Shown piece by piece: positions 1-4,587 of a stretch of 7,172 nt of DNA. Location of the stretch: the NCBI GenBank assembly GCA_012030815.1, contig JAAUVF010000042.1, forward strand, positions 1-7,172, in the 5' to 3' direction. The position numbers and the translations under genes were made by a program. Numbering within the stretch: position 1 is the stretch's first letter; each line of letters opens with the position of its first letter. This DNA is from Nanobdellota archaeon (GTDB lineage Archaea > Thermoproteota > Nitrososphaeria > Nitrososphaerales > Nitrosopumilaceae). The notes beneath the pieces were generated by a model. That model made no database searches, was not told the DNA's origin, and saw nothing but the letters and a program-made list of their open reading frames with translations.

Positions 1-239
1 AGTTGAGAATCATATCCGCGCCCCAACTTGCAGCACGAGATACAATATCCACAATTGCAGAAGTTGTAGAACCGGCAATGCTTCTAAGGTATATAAATGC
101 CGCGGCGGTTGCGCCTATTGCAGTTGTCAGCAACCCAAACGGAGTCAGAAGAGCAAACAAACCAGCAGCAAGCCTAAGAGGGAGGGCAATAAATCTCCCT
201 AGCAATGTGGCCAAGCCAGTGAAGCCAGTGATAAAAAAT
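1..239 (-). CDS. Tape measure protein, later segment (third reading-frame piece, runs off the left edge)
   Basis: After the A-run at 233-238 the tape measure reading continues in a different frame, and this frame stays open to the window edge. It reads ITGFTGLATLLGRFIALPLR and continues through a long hydrophobic stretch (including GLLTTAIGATAAAFIYL) to about SWGADMILN. It follows on from the hydrophobic end of the preceding piece (ISIALGSILFSLGIF). Removing one A from the six-A run gives one uninterrupted protein reading GIFITGF across the join. In the sequence as given, the larger piece instead ends about 21 codons later at 174 in an unconvincing tail (HWLHWLGHIAREIYCPPS). Hydrophobic segments of this kind are common in the middle of tape measure proteins, which may interact with the membrane during DNA ejection. 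The C-terminus lies outside the window. Confidence 0.7.
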
Positions 240-1916
240 ACCAAGAGAGAACAGTATGCTACCAAGAGCGATTGATATAGGCCCAAGCACGGCTAAAAAC
301 GCCACAAATGCAATTGTCAGCAACTTAGTCCTGTCATCCAAGGTCTCAACCATCTTTGCAAGCGCACGCAATATCGGCACAAGGTAAGATGTGACTTGCG
401 TAATAACAGGGAGGAATGCCTTTGCAAATGAGTACCCAACCGCTGTTGCGCTGTTGCGCAGGATTCCAAGTTGATTCTGAACAGAATCCATTGCAGCCGC
501 GAACTCCAAAGCGAGAGATGTTCCACTGTCAAACGCTATATTTGCAGTAGCAATATTCTCTGCAAGCTTTTCGCTTCCTGCCCCAAGAATGGCAAATGCC
601 TTAGAGCCAACACCGCCAAATATTGCAGCATTGACCTTCAATCTCTCTATAGGATTTTCAATCGCCGCTATGCCATTAACGAGGGTATATAAAGCCTCCG
701 CAGGATCGCTGACAATGCCGCTCGCAATAGCATCTATGTCTTCGCCAGTAGCTTTTGTTATGGCCTTAATTTCTCTTGCAAGGGAAACTACACCGGATGC
801 AAGCTGAGTGCCAGCACGCTCCGGCGATGCAGAAGCGGCGGCTGTAGTAGCGGCTATTGCCAAAACATCCGCAATGGGAATCTCTAAAGTTCTAGCTGCT
901 GGAGCAAAGCGCATTGTCGCTGCAACAATCTCACTCTCCGCGACCGCATTTGCCTTACCGAGCTCATTAATAGCAGAGCCTATCTTATTGAGAATACCAA
1001 CGTAGTCTGCCTCCAACTCCTTAAGTTGCTCTCCGGAGCCGTAGAAGATATTCACAAGGCGACCCATTGCTGTAGCAGCATCATCTACGGCCAAGTCGGT
1101 AGACACAACAAGCTGATCGATCACCTCTGTAAATTCTATAAGATGACTTGTTGCGACACCCATCCTTGCTCCCTGAGAAGCAATCTCCGCAAGACCAGCG
1201 GCAGATGTAGGCGTATGAAGCGACAACTCCATCAAGGAGTCGCCCATCTGCTCAACAGTCATCCTGGAGCCATCCAAAGACTCCATCACCAAGTCTGCGT
1301 TCTTTCTAACTTCGATCAGGGCATGTTGAAAGTCTAATGCATCTGTAATCCAAGACCTAAATGCAAGACCGATGGGCAAAGACAAATAGACAGATGTAAG
1401 CGTCCCAAAGTTTTGGAACGCCTGGCCAATCTGTCTGATGGATGCGCCGAATATGTTGATAGACCTATTGAGGTTATTTACTGTCCCGACAAGGCCGCGC
1501 ATATTATTGCCAGCAGATCGTATATTTCCATCGTACTGGCTCAACTCTCTGCGTGCGTCAGCGGCAGCACGCCTCTGAGCAACAAACTGAGAGACACTAG
1601 AAGATACAGACTTCGTTAAGGACGCAACTCCTGACACAGCGCCAGTAGCAGCCCTCCCAAGAAGATTAAACATCGTAGAGGTTGTACGCACAACGACATT
1701 AAGGGATGCCTGTGCGGTCTTGACGGCTACAAAAGATGCGGTTGCAACAACGGCAAACTTCTTCGCCGTCGCAGTTAGCTTCTCCCACGAGCTTTTTACA
1801 TTGGCGGCTTTACGAACAAGCTCATCTTGCTCTTTTGTGGCAACAGCGGCAGCAATTTTCGATCTTGTTGCGGCAGAGGAGCGCGCAACGGCCAACTGCT
1901 GTTCCGCCTTAATCAT
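174..1916 (-). CDS. Phage tail tape measure protein, TP901 family, main segment
   Basis: This is the central part of the tail tape measure protein, which sets tail length and occupies the tail tube lumen before DNA ejection. The first ATG is at 1916, but the same frame is open up to about 2039 and encodes further tape-measure-like sequence (DISLVARGKSLREVSRQY, then Q- and A-rich coil), so 1916 is not the true start. The first 200 residues or so are Ala/Lys/Ser-rich and helical. The middle carries a TP901-like core, including SLHTPTSAAGLAEIASQGAR, then EVIDQLVVSTDLAVDDAATA and GRLVNIFYGSGEQL. The C-terminal part turns hydrophobic (LLTIAFVAFLAVLGPISIAL). The stop at 174 comes from a frame break at 233-238 and is probably not biological. 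The gene lies downstream of the tail assembly chaperone, as is standard in siphophages. The family call is by motif and context, made without a database search. Confidence 0.9.
   Translation of the reverse strand: MIKAEQQLAVARSSAATRSKIAAAVATKEQDELVRKAANVKSSWEKLTATAKKFAVVATASFVAVKTAQASLNVVVRTTSTMFNLLGRAATGAVSGVASLTKSVSSSVSQFVAQRRAAADARRELSQYDGNIRSAGNNMRGLVGTVNNLNRSINIFGASIRQIGQAFQNFGTLTSVYLSLPIGLAFRSWITDALDFQHALIEVRKNADLVMESLDGSRMTVEQMGDSLMELSLHTPTSAAGLAEIASQGARMGVATSHLIEFTEVIDQLVVSTDLAVDDAATAMGRLVNIFYGSGEQLKELEADYVGILNKIGSAINELGKANAVAESEIVAATMRFAPAARTLEIPIADVLAIAATTAAASASPERAGTQLASGVVSLAREIKAITKATGEDIDAIASGIVSDPAEALYTLVNGIAAIENPIERLKVNAAIFGGVGSKAFAILGAGSEKLAENIATANIAFDSGTSLALEFAAAMDSVQNQLGILRNSATAVGYSFAKAFLPVITQVTSYLVPILRALAKMVETLDDRTKLLTIAFVAFLAVLGPISIALGSILFSLGIFYHWLHWLGHIAREIYCPPS
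233..238 (-). other. Frame break 2 in the tape measure gene (A-run on the plus strand, T6 on the coding strand)
   Basis: The coding strand reads GGT ATT TTT TAT CAC. In that frame the protein degenerates and stops at 174. Skipping one T gives ATT TTT ATC ACT GGC and an open hydrophobic reading to the window edge. One surplus base in a six-base homopolymer is the simplest explanation. Confidence 0.65.
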
Positions 1917-2026
1917 CGCGGCAGCAATGGCCTTGTTTTGTTGATATACTATATTAGTCTCTTTTAGAGAGTCTCTTACAGTCTTATACTGGCGAGAAAC
2001 TTCCCTAAGACTTTTGCCTCTTGCTA

Positions 2027-2290
2027 CTAAAGAGATATCTTTTGCTGAGGACCAGTCAGCGAGCCAGACTTTTGGAGGGCATTGAGCACCTTCAACTCGG
2101 TGCTCACTCCCTTTAGCGCGGACTGGGCTTTCTCGAACTCTGCGGTAAGCCCCCCGCGCGCCCTAGACCTATCGGAAGCCCTTTGATTCTCGTCCGATAT
2201 TCCCCTAAGAGACTTTTCTATTCTCTGAGCTACGGCCTGAACGTTCTTATCTCGGGCCTCAAACTCGAGAAGAATCTTAGATGGAGGCAT
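2027..2290 (-). CDS. Tape measure protein, N-terminal segment (interrupted frame)
   Basis: This ORF begins MPPSKILLEFEARDKN and continues as a charged coiled coil (QAVAQRIEKSLRGISDENQR). That is a typical tape measure N-terminus, a short beta-like segment followed by long helix. It stops after 87 codons at TAG 2027-2029, but the -1 frame takes over at about 2039 and leads straight into the main tape measure segment. The break is at CAAAAG (A-run 2040-2043). One extra A there would give an unbroken reading QQKDISLVARG. The start is three bases after the stop of the chaperone frameshift product, so initiation is probably coupled to its translation, because no strong Shine-Dalgarno sequence lies within 15 bases upstream. 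I treat this as the true 5' end of the tape measure gene and not as a separate small gene. Confidence 0.8.
   Translation of the reverse strand: MPPSKILLEFEARDKNVQAVAQRIEKSLRGISDENQRASDRSRARGGLTAEFEKAQSALKGVSTELKVLNALQKSGSLTGPQQKISL
2040..2043 (-). other. Frame break 1 in the tape measure gene (A4 run)
   Basis: On the coding strand the sequence reads CAG CAA AAG ATA TCT CTT TAG in the N-terminal frame. The -1 frame from GAT at 2039-2037 is open for over 1.8 kb and is tape-measure-like throughout. A single missing A in the run explains this. There is no canonical X XXY YYZ slippery heptamer here (the context is G CAA AAG), so a homopolymer deletion, by sequencing or mutation, is more likely than programmed slippage. 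Confidence 0.65.
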
Positions 2291-2293
2291 GTG

Positions 2294-2641
2294 CTACTCT
2301 ATTCTTCTATAGGAGGACTTTATCTCTCCTCCATCTTCCTCATCTCTATCTCTACCGCCAAGGTAGTGTCTCTCAATTTCGTCCAACGATCTTTGTATAC
2401 TTTTTATTGTTCCAGAAAGAGAATTGCCAGCCTCTTTGGTCATCGGCGTATGGCTAAGACTAGAGGTAGTTATGTCCCACCTCTTGCTATTTATATCCTC
2501 TATCTCTAATTCTTTATAGTGAAGCTCAATCCACTCGATTCCATACTGAAAGAGAATATCTCTTCCTATTCCTGTGGCTCGCTCGACTCTTCGGACTCTT
2601 CTGCTTCTCTCGTCACTAGGGAAGCAATCCGCGTAAAATTT
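2294..2641 (-). CDS. Frameshift extension of the tail assembly chaperone (gpT-like domain of a gpGT-type fusion)
   Basis: This frame is open in the -1 register relative to the upstream chaperone and ends at TAG 2294-2296, three bases before the tape measure ATG. Read from the slippery site it adds 113 residues to the first 115 of the chaperone, giving a fusion of about 228 residues. The distinctive part reads GIGRDILFQYGIEWIELHYK, later SGTIKSIQRSLDEIERHYLG, and ends in a charged tail (RDRDEEDGGEIKSSYRRIE). It has no usable start codon near its beginning, so it is expected only as a fusion. In phage lambda and many siphophages the gpG/gpGT pair loads onto the tape measure protein and recruits tail tube subunits. 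Gene order and register match that arrangement exactly. The residue sequence itself is not one I recognise. Confidence 0.75.
   Translation of the reverse strand, partial: KFYADCFPSDERSRRVRRVERATGIGRDILFQYGIEWIELHYKELEIEDINSKRWDITTSSLSHTPMTKEAGNSLSGTIKSIQRSLDEIERHYLGGRDRDEEDGGEIKSSYRRIE
2312..2332 (-). repeat. GGAGGA/TCCTCC stem-loop just upstream of the tape measure start
   Basis: In the mRNA GGAGGA (2332-2327) can pair perfectly with TCCTCC (2317-2312) around a 9-base loop. It lies inside the end of the chaperone extension and ends about 22 bases before the tape measure ATG. The GGAGGA arm looks like a Shine-Dalgarno sequence, but it is too far from any start to act directly. Confidence 0.35.
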
Positions 2642-2979
2642 TCAAAGATCGCGCCGATATTCGCCTTCTCGATAGTAATTGCAATGGCAGGCGCAACCCA
2701 CTCAAAGTCAAAATTGTCCTCTGCAAATTTCTTATCGCACCCGATTACCAAAGCGGCGAGCGCGATAAGATCATCGGCAGAAAGAACAGAAAGAAGCGCA
2801 GGGAAGAAATCACCGGGATTCAAATCCTCTTTCTTGATTTTCTTCTTTGCGCGAAGCTGAACATCGCCGATAAACTGAGTAATTGCAGCGATATGTCTCG
2901 GAGTTGGCTTTCCGATCACATACTCCTTACCATCAACAAAAACAGAATCATTCTTATCACTAGCAGACTTAACAGCCAT
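2566..2979 (-). CDS. Tail assembly chaperone (gpG-like, unshifted product)
   Basis: This is a 137-residue acidic protein lying directly upstream of the tape measure gene. It contains a helical core (AAITQFIGDVQLRAKKKIKK, then DLIALAALVIG) and ends in a glutamate-rich tail (REAEESEESSEPQE). Position, size and the overlapping -1 frame identify it as the short form of the tail assembly chaperone pair. It should act in the cytoplasm with the tape measure protein and should not be part of the finished virion. The start is ATG 2979. AAGG and CGGAG lie within 12 bases upstream, and a perfect-consensus promoter about 60 bases upstream gives it a short leader. The slippery heptamer falls at codons 113-115. 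The family call rests on gene order and frameshift architecture more than on sequence similarity. Confidence 0.8.
   Translation of the reverse strand: MAVKSASDKNDSVFVDGKEYVIGKPTPRHIAAITQFIGDVQLRAKKKIKKEDLNPGDFFPALLSVLSADDLIALAALVIGCDKKFAEDNFDFEWVAPAIAITIEKANIGAIFENFTRIASLVTREAEESEESSEPQE
2602..2641 (-). promoter_or_regulatory. Programmed -1 ribosomal frameshift signal (A AAT TTT plus downstream stem-loop)
   Basis: The coding strand has A AAT TTT (2641-2635) in the chaperone frame, which fits the X XXY YYZ rule. Eight bases later a stem begins: TGCTTC (2626-2621) pairs with GAAGCA (2607-2602), and CT pairs with AG after one mismatch, closing a 7-base loop. A spacer of 5-9 bases before a stem is usual for -1 frameshifting. 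The -1 frame is open from here to 2294. Confidence 0.75.
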
Positions 2980-3006
2980 CTCCGTACCTTTCGCGTTGTG
3001 TTTACA

Positions 3007-3024
3007 AGGGCAACCGTATGCCCT
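3007..3024 (-). other. Small leader stem-loop upstream of the chaperone gene
   Basis: AGGGCA (3024-3019 on the coding strand) pairs with TGCCCT (3012-3007) around a 6-base loop. It sits at the 5' end of the transcript expected from the minus-strand promoter, where it could stabilise the mRNA. No function is shown. Confidence 0.35.
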
Positions 3025-3036
3025 AATCTATCGTAC

Positions 3037-3065
3037 ATTATACTACAATAATGCATCTTTGTCAA
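3037..3065 (-). promoter_or_regulatory. Perfect-consensus sigma70-type promoter driving the chaperone and tape measure genes
   Basis: On the minus strand TTGACA (3065-3060) is followed by exactly 17 bases and then TATAAT (3042-3037). Transcription should begin near 3030, giving a leader of about 50 bases before the chaperone ATG at 2979. Both hexamers match the consensus fully. Confidence 0.85.
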
Positions 3066-3116
3066 ATGGCGAGACATGAAAGTTTAACAAAAACAAACGC
3101 ATGTCGATTTGACAAA
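3058..3116. repeat. Inverted-repeat arms spanning the two divergent promoters
   Basis: TTTGTCAAAT (3058-3067) is the exact inverse of ATTTGACAAA (3107-3116). The symmetry extends inward, with CGAgACATG (3070-3078) against CATGTCG (3100-3106), giving about 17 matching positions interrupted by small insertions. Each arm contains the -35 hexamer of one promoter. It may be an operator shared by both promoters or an inverted promoter duplication. Confidence 0.6.
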
Positions 3117-3137
3117 ACCAAACGCAAATGGTATAAT
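3109..3137 (+). promoter_or_regulatory. Perfect-consensus extended -10 promoter for the plus-strand RNA
   Basis: TTGACA (3109-3114), a 17-base spacer and TATAAT (3132-3137) are present, with TGG immediately before the -10 (extended -10 motif). Initiation is expected at about 3144. A promoter this strong firing into a region without a convincing gene points to an untranslated RNA product. Confidence 0.88.
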
Positions 3138-3143
3138 CGCATC

Positions 3144-3540
3144 ACTAAGTTTATTAGTAGCAGTTGCGAGCGAATTGAATATAGCCTACACCATATTCAT
3201 ACATAAATACTTTGCCCAAGACACGTAAAATCGTGCTGGCAGGCCTGTAGGGGCCGAACTCAGATACGCTTACGATTAAACTAACAACGAGTAAGCGGCC
3301 CGTCCTGGGGATTCAATGCCACTTGATTGAATCCAGAGACGTGTGGGAGATTCTGGCGCAACACAGAAGAAGGCTTTAATACCAGACCTGAGAGCCTCCG
3401 ACCATACGCTATCTTCCATATTGCAAAATGATATAAGTGTTTTTTTAAGGTCATTTTGCGGGGGGCAAGAATCCATTCCACGGCAGTACTTCTTTTCGGA
3501 GTATGTGGCAAGCGTAGCGCACACGTGAGCATAAAAACAA
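3144..3540 (+). ncRNA. Candidate structured noncoding RNA, unknown family
   Basis: The roughly 400 bases after the strong plus-strand promoter hold no convincing gene but many local helices. They are ACTAA/TTAGT (3144-3158), TGAATAT/ATATTCA (3176-3199), a bulged hairpin closed by GCC/GGC with CACG/CGTG (3214-3240), GGGCC/GGCCC enclosing GCTTAC/GTAAGC (3251-3301), GGATTCAAT/ATTGAATCC (3309-3334), TTCTG/CAGAA (3351-3368), AGGCTTT/AGAGCCT (3371-3397), GCAAAATGA/TCATTTTGC (3423-3459), and TACTTC/GGAGTA inside CCAC/GTGG (3478-3508). Longer-range pairing is possible between 3265-3271 and 3510-3516, and between 3151-3158 and 3557-3564. GC content is clearly higher than in the tract that follows. The 3' end is not defined, because no canonical terminator is seen. 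It could also be a long structured leader for the 69-residue gene. I do not recognise a known RNA family. Confidence 0.5.
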
Positions 3541-3811
3541 ATGGTTAATCAGTGAGACTAATAATAAATATAACCATAAAATTTACAAATCTTAATGAGT
3601 TGGGCAATAATACTTAATGTATATATTAACAAATGAAACAAATAATATGTGAATCAAATAAACAATATGCAAAATGAAACAAATATTAAATGAGTATGCT
3701 GGCAAATAAACAATGAGTTGATATACAGGTAACAAATGAGTAGGCGTACAAATATACAATGTGCGGCGAAAATCTTACAAATGTTAATAAGCAAGCGAGT
3801 AAATTAAGTAT
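3541..3811 (+). repeat. A-rich tract with recurring ACAAAT and ATGAGT words, no supported gene
   Basis: This stretch is strongly A-rich and poor in G and C. ACAAAT begins at 3585, 3629, 3638, 3679, 3732, 3748 and 3777, with one-base variants at 3654 and 3702. ATGAGT begins at 3595, 3690, 3713 and 3736. AAATGAAACAAATA occurs exactly twice (3632-3645 and 3673-3686), and TTACAAATcTTAATgAG (3583-3599) recurs as TTACAAATgTTAATaAG (3775-3791). The spacing is irregular, so this is not a CRISPR array or a simple tandem repeat. Several tiny ATG-started ORFs run through it, some with ATGA overlaps, but none has a Shine-Dalgarno sequence. Confidence 0.5.
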
Positions 3812-3840
3812 TTGCCAAAGCAACAAAAGTATGTTACAAT
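3812..3840 (+). promoter_or_regulatory. Promoter for the 69-residue plus-strand gene
   Basis: TTGCCA (3812-3817), a 17-base spacer and TACAAT (3835-3840) are present, with TGT before the -10 giving an extended -10. Each hexamer differs from consensus at one position. Initiation near 3847 would leave a leader of about 40 bases before the ATG at 3889. Confidence 0.7.
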
Positions 3841-3888
3841 ACAGAAATGAACAGAGAATATGAATAGTGTACGAAAAGTAGAGGAAAA

Positions 3889-4098
3889 ATGGACGAGGAA
3901 ATTCACAACCAGCTAATGAGGGCAGCGGCAATTGTAGAATCAATAGGCGCAAGATGTAAGATTGACGGCGTTGAATTGTACAGCGAGGAAGTGATTAGAG
4001 AATCAAACAATGAAATGGGGTATGGCCAAATCACAAATGTTCCATACTACATTAAGGTATTTGTGAGAGCCGCGCTAAACAGAGGATACAGCAGCTAG
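3889..4098 (+). CDS. Hypothetical 69-residue protein, orphan gene opposing the tail operon
   Basis: I do not recognise this protein. It starts at ATG 3889, four bases after GAGG (3881-3884), and has its own promoter upstream. It is an apparently soluble protein with an acidic N-terminal half (MDEEIHNQLMRAAAIVESIG, then a segment with DGVELYSEEVIRESNNEMG) and a more basic C-terminus (YYIKVFVRAALNRGYSS). There is no signal peptide or membrane segment. It is the only supported protein gene on the plus strand and lies convergent to the tail tube gene, whose stop is 33 bases away. A strong hairpin covers its stop codon. Promoter, ribosome site, gene and hairpin together look like a self-contained accessory cassette (a moron) with a role outside virion structure. 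Regulator or anti-defence functions are possible, but nothing in the residues shows either. Confidence 0.7.
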   Translation: MDEEIHNQLMRAAAIVESIGARCKIDGVELYSEEVIRESNNEMGYGQITNVPYYIKVFVRAALNRGYSS

Positions 4099-4127
4099 GA
4101 CACTGATATGCATCCTAGCTGCTTGTA
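4087..4127. terminator. Strong hairpin between convergent genes, possible bidirectional terminator without a U-tract
   Basis: GCAGCTAGG (4091-4099) pairs perfectly with CCTAGCTGC (4114-4122) around a 14-base loop. TACA (4087-4090) extends the stem against TGTA with one bulged T. The stem includes the stop codon of the 69-residue gene and lies between two convergent genes. Neither strand has a T-run after it, so a canonical intrinsic terminator is not shown. It could instead protect 3' ends or work with Rho. Confidence 0.5.
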
Positions 4128-4130
4128 CTG

Positions 4131-4526
4131 CTATGGGGTAATTCTCGTCAAAGCACCCGTTCCGGTGAACGAAACATTCAACTCCGTGTATGCGTCCACA
4201 CCAGTAGTCTGATCCATCTCTACCCATGCAGTGCCATACCAGTACCGAGTAAGCGTAGCTCTGTCCTCGTATAGAACGATCTGCTTGGAAGCATCTCCAA
4301 GCGCAGCGTCCGTAAGAACATCGCTCGCGTTGTCATAATATCCGTTAAGAGAGCCACTCCAACTTTGGAAACCAGTGTCATTCTCAACCCAGTTGCCACT
4401 CCCTACGGCCTGAAAAACCCTAGCCTCTTGCAATTCTCGACTGGTCTGTAGACTCCACTGATTTCTCTGCGGAACCTCAGTGCCACCAAGGTAGCAAAGA
4501 GCATTTCGTCCGACTAGCTTAGCCAT
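4131..4526 (-). CDS. Phage major tail tube protein
   Basis: This 131-residue protein should form the stacked rings of the tail tube around the tape measure protein. It begins MAKLVGRNALCYLGGTEVPQ and contains a WSLQTSRELQEARVF segment. The rest is beta-type sequence rich in G, W, Y and T (WVENDTGFQSWSGSLNGYYD, then TRYWYGTAWVEMDQTTG), ending with SFTGTGALTRITP. The alternating small and aromatic residues and the closing FTGTGAL segment suit TP901-1-like or lambda gpV-like tube proteins, and the location before the chaperone and tape measure genes agrees. The start is ATG 4526 with AAGGAG (4533-4538) six bases upstream. It is at the short end for this family and shows no extra Ig-like domain. 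The assignment rests on sequence character and context. Confidence 0.78.
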   Translation of the reverse strand: MAKLVGRNALCYLGGTEVPQRNQWSLQTSRELQEARVFQAVGSGNWVENDTGFQSWSGSLNGYYDNASDVLTDAALGDASKQIVLYEDRATLTRYWYGTAWVEMDQTTGVDAYTELNVSFTGTGALTRITP

Positions 4527-4532
4527 TTCGTA

Positions 4533-4538
4533 CTCCTT
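4533..4538 (-). promoter_or_regulatory. Ribosome binding site of the tail tube gene
   Basis: AAGGAG in AAAAGGAG lies six bases upstream of ATG 4526. It is one of the best Shine-Dalgarno matches in the window, consistent with the high expression needed for a major virion protein. Confidence 0.8.
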
Positions 4539-4587
4539 TTGCGATTATAGCCTCCTGGAACATAATCATGCATCCAATTGGGCTCTT

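Noticed and set aside
2040..2043. Programmed frameshift within the tape measure gene
   Set aside because: The context G CAA AAG does not fit X XXY YYZ, no spaced stem was seen, and the N-terminal piece alone would have no obvious role.
3423..3459. Possible intrinsic terminator with T7 (3440-3446)
   Set aside because: The T-run lies in the loop of the GCAAAATGA/TCATTTTGC stem, not after it, and no strong hairpin directly precedes the T-run.
3343..3528. 61-codon plus-strand ORF inside the RNA region, starting at GTG
   Set aside because: It has no Shine-Dalgarno sequence and a GTG start, it overlaps several strong stem-loops, and two minus-strand ORFs are also open over the same bases. Low stop density in this GC-richer patch explains all three. 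It is worth rechecking if relatives conserve the frame.
3276..3532. Two overlapping minus-strand ORFs of 82-83 codons opposite the RNA region
   Set aside because: There is no ribosome binding site before either start (TTTGTTTTTATG context), their protein composition is unlike the neighbours, and they lie antisense to the strong plus-strand promoter's transcript.
3144..3540. tRNA or tmRNA gene
   Set aside because: No cloverleaf, T-loop (GGTTCAAATCC-like with proper arms) or CCA end could be assembled. The GGATTCAAT hairpin has an 8-base loop unlike a T-arm.
3541..3811. CRISPR array or regular iteron array
   Set aside because: The repeated words are short (6 bp) and irregularly spaced, and the spacers are not uniform.
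3686..3952. 88-codon minus-strand ORF rich in L, F, C and Y
   Set aside because: It comes from the reverse complement of the A-rich tract and the 69-residue gene, begins at TTG without a ribosome site, and has the low-complexity hydrophobic look of antisense AT-rich DNA.
4544..4549. TATAAT on the minus strand upstream of the tail tube gene
   Set aside because: There is no -35-like hexamer at 16-18 bases (TGCATG only), and initiation would fall on the Shine-Dalgarno sequence itself.
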